64,000 nt of DNA from Brachybacterium sp. FME24 (GCF_014897705.1 NZ_JABUXV010000019.1:1-64000); one strand, 5' to 3'; positions 25,609 through 34,644 are shown, counted from the stretch's first letter. The notes: a model not told the origin generated them from the sequence alone. A program made the numbers and translations.

Positions 25609-26921
25609 CCGTTCTCGGCGATGATCTGTTCGACCTCGGCAGCCGCTTGGTCCAGTGCCTCCTGCGGGCTGACCTGAGCGTTCAGCGCCTGTTCGAGGTA
25701 CTGAGCCAGCGTGTCGCGCATCCGCGTCCATCCCGGGACGTTCGGGTTGGAACGGAAGGCGGCAGAGTTCTCCACTGCGGTCGCGATCGACGGATTGTTC
25801 TGCACGTACTCGCTCTCAATCGCCGATTCGCGCACCGGCACGTGGCCGACATCCTCCGCGTAGCGGTTGTTCATGTCAGCTTCGCCGATGAGCGTGATGA
25901 ACTCCCAGGCGGCGTCCTTGCGGGCGCTGTCGGGGTTGATCATCAGGCTGGTCGCGGCGCCCCCGAAGGCCGCCGGCTCCTTGCCTTCGAACGACAGGAC
26001 ATCCATGAACCGCAGATCCATCTCCGGTGCCGCCGCGAGGATCTGCTGGAAGGTCGACGGGTCGGCGAACAGCATCGAGGTGTCCTCGGTGACCAGTGGA
26101 GATTGCGCCGGTGGGAGCCCGTTCCAGGTGCCGCCGAGCCCATTGTCGACCGGGGCATCGCCCTGGTAGAGGCTTACGTACCACTCGAGCGCGGTCACGC
26201 CCTCCGGAGAGTTGAACAAGACCGACGAGCTGTCTTCGCTGAGCATCTCGCCGCCGTTGGCCCAGAGCATCGTGGTGAAGGCCTGTTGCATCGAGGCTGG
26301 CTCCGCGCCGAAGACGACGCCGGCCCGGGTGAGCTGGTCACCGTCACGGACGGCGAGTGCATCGGCTGCCTCCTTGAGGGCCTCGAATGTGGTCACAGGT
26401 GCGTCGGGGTCCAGCCCGACTTCCTCGAAGTGCGCGGCGTTGTACCCGATCTGTCGCCCGGTGCTGGCAATGGGGAAGGCGTAGGAGACGCCGTCGACCA
26501 CCCCGGAATCGAGGGCGGTCTGAAAGTCTGCGATGTCCGAGTCCTCGAGCTGGTCGAGGTAACTGTCCAGAGGCTCCAGTCGTCCGAAGGCAACGAGGTC
26601 GGCGACCGCAGCCGGGCCGTGTCCAAGGACGTCGGGGCCGGTCCCCGAGGAGAACCCGGCATTGAGGCGGGTGGACATGTCGGGCCAGTCGATGAAGGTC
26701 GCTGCCGCCCCGCGGCCGGTCGCCTCTGTGAAGGCGGGGATGAGGACATCGTTGAGGAAGGTCTGCTCGGCGGGATTGGTACCGGGGAACCAGACGACGA
26801 GGTCCCCCTCGGGATCACCACCACTCTCCGAGGAGCCGTCGCCGCAGGCGGACAGGAGCATCGGGGCACCGAGCAGCGCTGCCGATGCCTTCAGTGCGGT
26901 ACGTCTACGAGGGTGGTCCAT
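25605..26921 (-). CDS. Extracellular sugar-binding lipoprotein
   Basis: A 438-residue binding protein. The signal peptide begins MDHPRRRTALK and ends in the lipobox LLSAC with Cys26, then a Ser/Gly/Glu/Asp linker and a typical family-1 solute-binding fold (DLVVWFPGTNPAEQ; LFADPSTFQQIL; KDAAWEFITLIGEADMNNRYAEDVGHVPVR). It is the first gene of the operon, divergent from the LacI regulator. A promoter and operator lie about 140-200 bases upstream. Substrate unknown. Confidence 0.92.
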   Translation of the reverse strand: MDHPRRRTALKASAALLGAPMLLSACGDGSSESGGDPEGDLVVWFPGTNPAEQTFLNDVLIPAFTEATGRGAAATFIDWPDMSTRLNAGFSSGTGPDVLGHGPAAVADLVAFGRLEPLDSYLDQLEDSDIADFQTALDSGVVDGVSYAFPIASTGRQIGYNAAHFEEVGLDPDAPVTTFEALKEAADALAVRDGDQLTRAGVVFGAEPASMQQAFTTMLWANGGEMLSEDSSSVLFNSPEGVTALEWYVSLYQGDAPVDNGLGGTWNGLPPAQSPLVTEDTSMLFADPSTFQQILAAAPEMDLRFMDVLSFEGKEPAAFGGAATSLMINPDSARKDAAWEFITLIGEADMNNRYAEDVGHVPVRESAIESEYVQNNPSIATAVENSAAFRSNPNVPGWTRMRDTLAQYLEQALNAQVSPQEALDQAAAEVEQIIAENG

Positions 26922-27057
26922 GGTGAATCCTCATTTCGATGTCGACCGTGGGGCGCGGGGCCGCTGAACTGCGGAGACCGCCTGTGCGGACCGGGCGTGG
27001 ATGCTGCGCTCCAGGAAAATGCTCCCGGGCCGGCGAACCGACGGTGGTCCACGAGTA

Positions 27058-27076
27058 ATACGTACCTGTTACGTAT
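27058..27076. promoter_or_regulatory. Candidate LacI operator
   Basis: ATACGTA (27058-27064) and TACGTAT (27070-27076) form a perfect inverted repeat around CCTGT. It lies between the divergent lacI and binding-protein genes, at about +9 to +27 of the leftward promoter, where a bound repressor would block elongation or initiation. Confidence 0.75.
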
Positions 27077-27091
27077 CAGGATGTGACCGGG

Positions 27092-27120
27092 AGCATAGGG
27101 CGGTCTCGGGGGCGGGTCAA
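27092..27120 (-). promoter_or_regulatory. Promoter of the second sugar ABC operon
   Basis: On the minus strand TTGACC (27120-27115) and TATGCT (27097-27092) are separated by exactly 17 bases. The transcript would start near 27085, with a leader of about 160 bases before the ATG at 26921. Confidence 0.75.
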
Positions 27121-27144
27121 GAGGTGGACCGGTGACGGCAAGGC

Positions 27145-27173
27145 TTGAACCTGGCGGACGATTCCTCTACGGT
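27145..27173 (+). promoter_or_regulatory. Promoter of the lacI-type gene
   Basis: TTGAAC (27145-27150) and TACGGT (27168-27173) are separated by 17 bases. The leader of about 30 bases carries CAGGAG before the ATG at 27209. Confidence 0.6.
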
Positions 27174-27208
27174 CTCCTCAACTCACTTATACGAAACAGG
27201 AGTGATCC

Positions 27209-28213
27209 ATGCGAGTGCGTCAACGGGATATCGCGCAGGCTGCAGGGGTGTCGCAGGCATCGGTGTCGCTCGTGGTCAGCGGCCGCGCCTCCGAGGGAGG
27301 CATCTCCCCGAGCACCCAGGATCGGATCCGTACTGCCATGGAGGAGCTCGGCTACCGGCCCGATCCGGTCGCGCGCTCCCTGCGGGGCGGCCGCAGCGGG
27401 CTGGTCGGCGTCTTCACCTACGAGCCCGTGTTTCCCGCCCGGCCCGATGAGTACTTCCACGAGTTCCTCGTCGGTATCGAGATGGCAGCCGCCGATCGCG
27501 GGCAGGACCTGGTGCTGTTCTCCTCCACTCAGCAGGCCGACGGTCGGCGCAGCATCTACGCCGGCGGATCCAGCCGGCTCCAGCACGCCGACGGATCGGT
27601 CATCCTCGGCATGCACCGCGACGACGACGAGCTCGCCCGGCTCGCGAAGGACGAGTACCCCTTCGTCAGCGTCGGCCGCTACGACCCGGTGCCCGAAGCC
27701 GCCTGGGTGGAGGTCGACTATGACGGCGCCGTGCGCGCGATCATCGAAGACTTCCACCGCGCCGGCCACCGCGCCATCGCCTACGTCGCCGGGGATAACG
27801 CGCGCCTTCCGTCCCTGGCTCGTCGACATGCCTTCGCGGCCTCGACCCGCGGCGACACCACACAGATCCTCACCGAGACCGAGTTCGACGAGAACACCCT
27901 GGGCACCTGGCGGGACAGCGGTATCACCGCGGTCATCGCCGAGAACCCCGACATCGCCGAGAAGGTCGAACGCGCGGCCGCCCGCGCCGGGCTGCGTGTG
28001 CCGGATGACTTCTCCGCCGCCTGCCTCGACACGCCCCTGCGCAGTGGCCGCTCGGCGAGCTGGTCGCATCTGCTTATCCCCAAGCGGGAGGTCGGTATCC
28101 GCAGCGTCAATCTCCTCGCCGCGATCCTCGACGGCAAGCTTCCCCGTGGGCACCACGACTCCGTGCAGTGCGCGTCCCACCACCTCGGCACCATTGCCGC
28201 CGAGCGCGTCTGA
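27209..28213 (+). CDS. LacI family transcriptional regulator
   Basis: A 334-residue regulator. It has an N-terminal LacI helix-turn-helix (RQRDIAQAAGVSQASVSLVVSGRASEGGISPSTQDRI) and hinge (MEELGYRPDPVARSLRGGRSGLVGVF), then a periplasmic-binding-like effector domain. Start: ATG behind CAGGAG. It is divergent from the sugar ABC operon and followed by an FAD oxidoreductase 52 bases downstream on the same strand. It most likely represses the ABC operon through the ATACGTA palindrome and is released by the imported sugar. Confidence 0.93.
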   Translation: MRVRQRDIAQAAGVSQASVSLVVSGRASEGGISPSTQDRIRTAMEELGYRPDPVARSLRGGRSGLVGVFTYEPVFPARPDEYFHEFLVGIEMAAADRGQDLVLFSSTQQADGRRSIYAGGSSRLQHADGSVILGMHRDDDELARLAKDEYPFVSVGRYDPVPEAAWVEVDYDGAVRAIIEDFHRAGHRAIAYVAGDNARLPSLARRHAFAASTRGDTTQILTETEFDENTLGTWRDSGITAVIAENPDIAEKVERAAARAGLRVPDDFSAACLDTPLRSGRSASWSHLLIPKREVGIRSVNLLAAILDGKLPRGHHDSVQCASHHLGTIAAERV

Positions 28214-28265
28214 GAGATACCCCGATGCCCCGCCCGTCACCCACTCCCAGCGACAGGACGTCACG

Positions 28266-29942
28266 ATGACCGCCTCCCCAGAGACAGCCCCGACTGCGCC
28301 TCAGGCCCCCGCGCGTGAACTGACCGCCGACCTGGTCGTGATCGGGGGTGGCCTCGGCGGCGTCGCGGCCGCACTCACGGCCGCCCGGCTCGGCCGTCGC
28401 GTGATCCTCACCGAAGCTGATCCGTGGCTCGGAGGGCAGCTCACCGTGCAGGCCGTCCCACCGGATGAATCGGCGTGGGTCGAATCGCACCCGAACTCCG
28501 CCAGTTACGCGGAGTTCCGTGAGGCTGTCCGTACGCACTACCGCGAGCACTTCCCCCTGACGGCGGAGGCTGCGGCCGCTCCGCTGCTGAACCCCGGCGC
28601 GGGATTCGTGTCCCTGCTGTGCCACGAGCCGCGCATCGGCGCCCTCGTCCTGGAGCAGATGCTCTCCCCGCTGCTGTCCAGTGGGCAGATCCAGTGGCTG
28701 CGCGAGCACGAACCGATCGGGGTGGACCGCGAAGGGGACCGGATCACCGCCGTCACCGTGCGTGACCTGCGCTCCGGCACGAAGACGGTGCTGCACGCCC
28801 CGCTCGTGGTCGATGCCACCGAGCTCGGGGACCTGCTCGAACTCGGCGGGCTGGACCACGTGATCGGCGCCGAGGCCCGGCGCGACCACGGAGAGCTGCA
28901 CGCCCCCGATGACGCCGACGAACTGGACCAGCAGGCGGTCACCTGGTGCTGCGCCCTCCAATGGGCTCCGGGCCACGGTGACCTCGTGCCCAAGCCCACT
29001 CTGTACGACCGGTTCGCGACCGTCGTGCCCGACTTCTGGCCCGGCCCGCAGCTCTCCTTCGACGACGTCCACCCGATCACCCTCGAAGTGCGTAACCGGC
29101 CCGTGTTCGAGGGCGACCCCTCTGAGCAGGAGGTGATCGAAGGTGCTCGGGACATGTGGCACTACCGCCGCGTGCGCTCGCGCGCCCTCCTCGAGCCCGG
29201 CACCCCGGGCGGCGAGATCACCCTGGTCAACTGGCCTCAGGTCGACTATTGGGATCTGCCGCTGATCGGCGTGGGGCCGGAGGCACGAGCTCGCGCCGAG
29301 GAGGAGGCGCGCCAGCTGACGCTCTCCTTCGTCCACTGGTTGCAGACGCAGGCGCCACGCAGCGAAGGCGGCACAGGCTACCCGGAGCTGCGGCTGCACG
29401 GCGACGCGATGGGCACCGCCGACGGTCTCGCCCGACAGCCCTACATTCGCGAATCCCGGCGCATCCGGGCACGCTTCACGATCACCGAGGAGCACATCGG
29501 CCGAGAGATGCGCGGCGAGTTCGCCGGGTCCGCAGAATTCGCCGACTCGGTCGGGACCGGGCACTACCGGATCGACCTGCACCCCTCGACCGCCGGCCGC
29601 AACTACGTCGACATCGACTGCTTCCCGTTCCAGATCCCGCTGGGCGCGCTGATTCCGCTGGACGTCGCGAACCTGCTGCCCGCAAACAAGAACATCGGCA
29701 CCACCCACATCACCAACGGGGCCTACCGACTGCATCCCGTGGAATGGTCGATCGGGGAGGCAGTGGGAGCTCTGGCGGAGGTCTGCCACCGCCACGACCT
29801 CGACCCGGCCGCCGTGCATGCCGACGCCGAGTTGACCGGCGAGCTGCAAGCGGTGCTGCGCGATGAGCTCGGGGTGCGCCTCGAGTGGCCCGAGGTGATC
29901 CGTCGGCGCCTGCCCGAATCAGAGGCTCTGCGCGACCGCTGA
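28266..29942 (+). CDS. FAD-dependent oxidoreductase (FAD_oxidored type)
   Basis: A 558-residue flavoprotein with the dinucleotide fold VVIGGGLGGVAAALTAARLGRRVILTEA at about residues 22-49, then DPWLGGQLTVQAVPPDE, which is characteristic of the FAD_oxidored family. The C-terminal FAD segment is VANLLPANKNIGTTHITNGAYRLHPVEWSIGEAVG. Start: ATG 28266, with AGGAC upstream. Being 52 bases behind lacI it probably shares its transcript and regulation. Related genes often sit in carbohydrate loci; the reaction is unknown. The palindrome copy B follows the stop. Confidence 0.88.
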   Translation: MTASPETAPTAPQAPARELTADLVVIGGGLGGVAAALTAARLGRRVILTEADPWLGGQLTVQAVPPDESAWVESHPNSASYAEFREAVRTHYREHFPLTAEAAAAPLLNPGAGFVSLLCHEPRIGALVLEQMLSPLLSSGQIQWLREHEPIGVDREGDRITAVTVRDLRSGTKTVLHAPLVVDATELGDLLELGGLDHVIGAEARRDHGELHAPDDADELDQQAVTWCCALQWAPGHGDLVPKPTLYDRFATVVPDFWPGPQLSFDDVHPITLEVRNRPVFEGDPSEQEVIEGARDMWHYRRVRSRALLEPGTPGGEITLVNWPQVDYWDLPLIGVGPEARARAEEEARQLTLSFVHWLQTQAPRSEGGTGYPELRLHGDAMGTADGLARQPYIRESRRIRARFTITEEHIGREMRGEFAGSAEFADSVGTGHYRIDLHPSTAGRNYVDIDCFPFQIPLGALIPLDVANLLPANKNIGTTHITNGAYRLHPVEWSIGEAVGALAEVCHRHDLDPAAVHADAELTGELQAVLRDELGVRLEWPEVIRRRLPESEALRDR

Positions 29943-29987
29943 GGGCAGAGTGCATCGAGTTCCGACGCCTCTCTCGATGAGTACCTG

Positions 29988-30039
29988 ACGGTATTGTGCG
30001 CTCCACTTCCCGCAGTGGAAGTCGGGCGCACAATACCGT
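29988..30039. terminator. Palindromic terminator-like repeat, copy B
   Basis: Arms 29988-30010 and 30017-30039 (23 bases each) pair with two mismatches around a 6-base loop. They contain ACGGTATTGTGCGC and its complement. It sits between the convergent FAD oxidoreductase and NADH dehydrogenase genes and is nearly identical on its right side to copy A at 23.7 kb. Confidence 0.85.
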
Positions 30040-30094
30040 CTTGTCACGGAGTGGGGGCCGCGCTTGGGCCCGGCCAGGGCGCCGGGCCCGGGGG

Positions 30095-31540
30095 TCAGTC
30101 CTTGACCGGGTCGGAGACCTCGCGTGCGCCGGGCGCCGCGTCGGCCGCCTGCTGGTCATCGGATCCGCCCGCGCGTGCGCCCTTCCCGAACTTGCGATTC
30201 GGGGCTTGGCGCTCGAAGATCCCTGCCGCGCGCAGCGAATCCACCTCGCCCACGACGGGGTTCGGCTGGTGCGTGGCGCGGGTGCCGCCGTACAGCGAGA
30301 GCAGGTTCATCGCGACCGCGCGCTGATTGCGGTGGCCGATCATCTTGGTGATGTGCACGCCCAACCAGGCGGCCCATCCCACTGAGCCCGACAGTCCGCC
30401 GACGTGAGGGATCTGCGCGATCGCGGCGTGGCGGCCGATGGTGGCCATGGTGCCCAGGTCGGTGTACTTGAACGCCTTGCGGGGCTTTCCAGCGACCTCT
30501 GCGGCGATGGCCCGGGCGGCGGCTTGCCCCATCTGGATCGCGGGCTGCGCGAGCTGGGGCAGGGGATCGTCCTGACCGGCGATGTCACCGGCGGCGTACA
30601 CCCCCGGGTGGCCCTTGACCTGCAGGTAGTCATCAACTGCGAGGCGACCGCGCTTATCCTGGGGCAGTCCCCACTCGGAGACGGAGTCGGGGATGGCCAC
30701 GCCGGCCGCCCAGATGGTGATGTCGGATTCGAGGATCGAATCGTCATCCAGCACCACGTGGTCGTAGCCGACGGACTTCACGCCGTGTCCCAGCTTCAGG
30801 AAGACGCCTCGGTCCTCGAGCTCCTCGGCGGCATACTCCCGGAAATGCGGGCTGAACTCCTTGATCAGTTCACCGCCGCGCTGGAGCACCGTGACCTGCA
30901 GGGTGCCCGGGTCCATCTCCGGGTAGAGGATGTCCAGCTCCTGCAGGCGGAAGTCCGCCAAAGCGCCGGCGATCTCCACGCCCGTCGGCCCGCCGCCGAC
31001 GATGCACACGTGGAGCTTGTCGTGCATATAGGCGCTCTCGCGGCTGGAGCGCTCCAGCTCGGAGAAGATGCGGTCCCGGATCGCGAGGGACTGCGAGCGC
31101 GTGTACATCGGCATCGCATGCTCCTCGGCGCCCGGGGTGCCGAAGTAGGTGGTGGTCGCGCCGTTGGCGACGATCAGGTAGTCGTAGCCGATCTCGTGCT
31201 GGCCCTTCTGGCCCTCGTTGAGGCTGACCACCTTGCGCTCGGGGTCCACGCCCTCGACCTCGCCCTGGCGGTAGCGCATGTTCGGGACCTTCAGGGAGAG
31301 GCCGCGCAGGAACATGGTGACGTCGCCCGGATTCAGGCCGGCCGTGGCCACCTGGTACAGCAGCGGCTGGAACGTCTTGTAGACGTTGCGGTCGATCAGG
31401 GTGACCCGCACCCGGGCATCGCGCAGGGCGCCCACTGCGTGCGCACCGGCGAAGCCACCGCCGAGGATGATCACGTGCGGCCAGCTCGCGCCGTCCTTGG
31501 CGGGGACGGTGGGGCGGCGGCTGAGGAACGGCATGACCAT
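30095..31540 (-). CDS. ndh: Type II NADH dehydrogenase / NAD(P)-FAD oxidoreductase
   Basis: A 481-residue flavoprotein. The N-terminal FAD fold is HVIILGGGFAGAHAVGALRDARVRVTLIDRN (GGGFAG at residues 27-32), followed by FQPLLYQVATAGLNPGDV typical of NDH-2. A second fold (HVCIVGGGPTGVEIAGAL) binds NADH, and VYAAGDIAGQDDPLPQLAQPAIQMGQAAARAI is the conserved C-terminal FAD-binding segment. It is expected to be a peripheral membrane protein passing electrons from NADH to quinone without proton pumping. Start: ATG 31540 with AAGGAG 9 bases upstream; ATG 31534 is an alternative. Confidence 0.9.
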   Translation of the reverse strand: MVMPFLSRRPTVPAKDGASWPHVIILGGGFAGAHAVGALRDARVRVTLIDRNVYKTFQPLLYQVATAGLNPGDVTMFLRGLSLKVPNMRYRQGEVEGVDPERKVVSLNEGQKGQHEIGYDYLIVANGATTTYFGTPGAEEHAMPMYTRSQSLAIRDRIFSELERSSRESAYMHDKLHVCIVGGGPTGVEIAGALADFRLQELDILYPEMDPGTLQVTVLQRGGELIKEFSPHFREYAAEELEDRGVFLKLGHGVKSVGYDHVVLDDDSILESDITIWAAGVAIPDSVSEWGLPQDKRGRLAVDDYLQVKGHPGVYAAGDIAGQDDPLPQLAQPAIQMGQAAARAIAAEVAGKPRKAFKYTDLGTMATIGRHAAIAQIPHVGGLSGSVGWAAWLGVHITKMIGHRNQRAVAMNLLSLYGGTRATHQPNPVVGEVDSLRAAGIFERQAPNRKFGKGARAGGSDDQQAADAAPGAREVSDPVKD

Positions 31541-32117
31541 GAGGACTGACTCCTTGGGGTGACGGTGGTCGGTGCCCCGGGGTCGCTCGTGGCGATCCCT
31601 GATCGGGGGCCGGCGTCGGCGGGAGAGTGGCTGAGGAGCGGTGGGCTGCGGGCAGCGACCCGGGGTGGTGAGTGCGAGATCTCGAGCTCGTAGCCGGAGA
31701 CGGGTGCACGGGGGATCGGATCGTCCGTAGTCCCCGTCGATGCTACCCACTTCGTGCAGGCACGGAAACCGGAGGGCCGGGGCCGTCGAGGTGCGTCACA
31801 CCCGGCAAGCGGTCGCCGGTGACTGCCGTCTCCTCCGGCGGGCGAGATCGGCGGCTCCGGCGCGAGTGCCGGCGGCGGGTTGCAGCGGGCCGTGGTCGCG
31901 TTCGCGACGGCAGGGGACCGACCTAGGACTCGAAGTCAACTGCGAGTAAAGCAGTTACCGAGGTCCGGTCATGTCGGAGACGCGGGTCACCTCCATGGGT
32001 GAACATTCGATGACAGGTGTCGACCGGGTCGGGGAACCCCTCGGCGTGTCTTGAACCCGTGGGGTGAGATAGCGGTGAGCACACCGTGTGTTCCCACCTC
32101 GCCTTCAGGAGCTTTTC
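31541..32117. other. Divergent intergenic region, ndh / 5'-nucleotidase
   Basis: No gene is supported on either strand. It holds an inverted repeat AACTGC-N7-GCAGTT (31938-31956). It also holds a pair of 11-bp-spaced TCA-centred repeats on the minus strand (about 31998-32019, containing GGTGAAC on the plus strand) resembling a PHO box. A TAGCAT hexamer on the minus strand (31745-31740) could be the ndh -10 box. I could not place the rightward promoter with confidence. Confidence 0.45.
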
Positions 32118-34592
32118 ATGGTCGACACCTCTGTTCGCCGCCTCGCGCGCGGCGCGTCCGTAGGCCTCGGTGCTGCCGCGGTCGCGTTCGCCGCGTCCGT
32201 GGTCCCGCTCGGCGCCGCGGTCGCCGCCGAGCCCGGCGACGAGGTCAACCTGCTGACCTTCAACGACTTTCACGGAGCGTTGAGCGTCGGCGACCCCTTC
32301 GCCTGCACCGTGGCGAACACGCAGGCGCTGCATGCGAACACCACGCTGCTGTCGGCCGGGGACAACGTGGGTGGCTCGGAGTTCTCCTCCGCGGTCCAGG
32401 ACGACCAGCCCACCATCGACTTCCTCAACGCGCTGGGCGTCTCTGCGGGCGCGATCGGCAATCACGAGTACGACCAGGGCTACACCGACCTGCTGGATCG
32501 CATCGAGCCGGCCACCGACTTCCCGGATCTCGCCGCGAACGTCTATCAGGAGGACGGCTCCCGCCCCCACGACGCGTACGCGATCGTCGATGCGGGCGAC
32601 GTGAAGGTCGCCGTGATCGGCGCCGTCACCACCAAGACCGTCGGCAAGGTCAGCCCGGCCGCGATCGAGGGCCTCACCTTCGGCGACCCGGTCGACGCGG
32701 TCAACGACGCCGTCGGTGAGCTGGAGGCCTCCGGCGAGGAGTACGACGTCATCGTCGCCTCGTACCACGAGGGCGCCAGCGGCAACGGTGAGCCCGGCTC
32801 CGCCCCGGCGAACTCCGACCCGATCTTCGACAAGATCGTGACGGAGACGTCCCCGGAGGTCGACGCGATCTTCAACGGCGACTCGCACCAGACCTACGCC
32901 TACGACGCCCCGGTCCCCGGCCAGGACGGCGAGGTCCGCCCCGTCGTCCAGGCCGGCAGCAGCGGCGAGTTCCTCGGCTCCGTCACCCTCACGCTGGGTG
33001 AGGACGACGACTGGGATGTCACCGACGGCGGCACCGAGCTGATCGCCACCGAGGGCGCCGATCTCGGAGCCTGCGCGGGAGATCCGGCCTACCAGGCCGC
33101 TTCCGCCGTCTCCGACCAGGCGCTCGCCGACGCCGCCGAGGCGGGCTCCCGTCCCGTCGGCTCCGTCACCGGGGACATCACCACCGCGTGGGATTCCTCG
33201 AAGGCCGAGTACGTCGACGGGGTCTGGACCGCTACCGGCGCGACCGGCGGCGCCGACATCAAGGGCGATGACCGCACCCGCTTCTCCGCCAACGGCAATA
33301 TGCTCGCCGACTCCATGAAGTGGTTCCTCGGCCAGCGCGGCGGGTACGAGGACCAGGAGGTCATCGGCTGGATGAACCCCGGCGGCCTGCGCTCGGAGCT
33401 CTGGTACGGCGAGGACGCCGGTGAGGGCGACGGCGTGGTCACCTACGGCGAGGCCAACAACGTCGTGCGCTTCGGCAACACCCTGAACACCGGTGAGGTC
33501 ACCGGCGAGCAGTTCGCGCAGATGCTCGAGGAGCAGTGGCTGCGCGAGGCCGACGGCACCGATCTCGGCGAGTTCGCCGCCTTCGGCGTCTCCGAGAACG
33601 TCACCTACATCTACGACGGCACCCGCGAGCAGGACGACCGCATCACCGACGTGCGCATCAACGGCGAGGAGCTGGACCCCGACGCGACCTACACGATCGT
33701 CGCGGCGAGCTTCCTGTTCGAGGGCGGCGACAGCATGCATACCCTCGCCGAGGCGCAGAACGTGCAGGACACCGGCGTCATCGACCGCGACGCCCTGGCC
33801 GCGTACTTCGACGGCGAGGAGCAGCAGGATCTCGCTCCGGACTTCGCGCAGCGGCAGGTCGAGCTGCAGGTCCTGAACGCCGGCGAGTACGACTCCGAGG
33901 CCGGGGTCGACACCGACCCGGTGCTGCGCATCGGCAACCTGGAGTCCCTCAGCCTCGGCGCCCCCGAGATCAGCTCGGTCGTCGTCGATGCCGGTGAGTA
34001 CGGCACCTTCGAGGCGCCCTACACACTGCTCGAGGAGGCCGGCCGCCACTACGGCGACGTCACCCTCACCGACTGGCTGTGCGTGCCCGAGGGCACCGAG
34101 GTGCCGCTGAACATCACCGCCATCCCGGATTCCGGCACCGCAGTCACCGTCGACATCCCGTCCTTCACCTGGTCCGCCGGGGGCGCGCCCGAGGGCTGCG
34201 CCGATGGCGGGGACGACGACACCACCCCGCCGCCCAGCGACGATGGGGACGACGACGCCACCCCGCCGCCGAGCGATGACGGGGACGATGACGCCACCAC
34301 GCCGCCCAGCGATGGCCAGGACGACGACACCACCCCGCCCCCGAGCACCGGCGGGGATGTCGACGGCGGTGCCACCGCGCCCCCGAGCGATGAGGGCGAC
34401 GCCACGTCGCCCCCGGCGGCCGGAGGAAGCAGCGGCGGCTCCGCGGACCGCGACAACGCCGGCGGCAGCTCCGACCGGTCCGACCTGGCCCGCACCGGCG
34501 CGGACGTCGGCCCTCTGGCCGCAGGCATCGGCCTCGCCGCACTCGCGGGCCTGGGAGCCCTGGGCCTGCGCCACCGCCTGAGTCGCGAGTGA
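32118..34592 (+). CDS. Wall-anchored 5'-nucleotidase / UDP-sugar hydrolase, LARTG motif
   Basis: An 824-residue secreted phosphoesterase. A signal peptide (residues 1-37, ending AVAAEPG) is followed by a calcineurin-like metallophosphatase domain with LTFNDFHGAL, SAGDNVGGSEF, AIGNHEYDQGY, YHEGA and NGDSHQTY. Next is the 5'-nucleotidase C-terminal domain (GWMNPGGLRSELWYG; NTLNTGEVTGEQFAQMLEEQW; DVRINGEELDPDATYTIVAASFL). An Asp/Thr/Pro repeat stalk and LARTG with hydrophobic helix and basic tail complete it. Start: ATG 32118 with AGGAG 9 bases upstream. It hydrolyses extracellular nucleotides to nucleoside and phosphate. A stem-loop separates it from the nuclease gene. Confidence 0.92.
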   Translation: MVDTSVRRLARGASVGLGAAAVAFAASVVPLGAAVAAEPGDEVNLLTFNDFHGALSVGDPFACTVANTQALHANTTLLSAGDNVGGSEFSSAVQDDQPTIDFLNALGVSAGAIGNHEYDQGYTDLLDRIEPATDFPDLAANVYQEDGSRPHDAYAIVDAGDVKVAVIGAVTTKTVGKVSPAAIEGLTFGDPVDAVNDAVGELEASGEEYDVIVASYHEGASGNGEPGSAPANSDPIFDKIVTETSPEVDAIFNGDSHQTYAYDAPVPGQDGEVRPVVQAGSSGEFLGSVTLTLGEDDDWDVTDGGTELIATEGADLGACAGDPAYQAASAVSDQALADAAEAGSRPVGSVTGDITTAWDSSKAEYVDGVWTATGATGGADIKGDDRTRFSANGNMLADSMKWFLGQRGGYEDQEVIGWMNPGGLRSELWYGEDAGEGDGVVTYGEANNVVRFGNTLNTGEVTGEQFAQMLEEQWLREADGTDLGEFAAFGVSENVTYIYDGTREQDDRITDVRINGEELDPDATYTIVAASFLFEGGDSMHTLAEAQNVQDTGVIDRDALAAYFDGEEQQDLAPDFAQRQVELQVLNAGEYDSEAGVDTDPVLRIGNLESLSLGAPEISSVVVDAGEYGTFEAPYTLLEEAGRHYGDVTLTDWLCVPEGTEVPLNITAIPDSGTAVTVDIPSFTWSAGGAPEGCADGGDDDTTPPPSDDGDDDATPPPSDDGDDDATTPPSDGQDDDTTPPPSTGGDVDGGATAPPSDEGDATSPPAAGGSSGGSADRDNAGGSSDRSDLARTGADVGPLAAGIGLAALAGLGALGLRHRLSRE

Positions 34593-34609
34593 CCCTCCTC
34601 CCCTGATGC

Positions 34610-34644
34610 GCAGGGGCCGAGCCTCGACTGGGCTCGGCCCCTGC
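34610..34644 (+). terminator. Stem-loop between nucleotidase and nuclease genes
   Basis: GCAGGGGCCGAGCC (34610-34623) and GGCTCGGCCCCTGC (34631-34644) form a perfect 14-bp stem, 17 bases after the nucleotidase stop. Confidence 0.75.
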
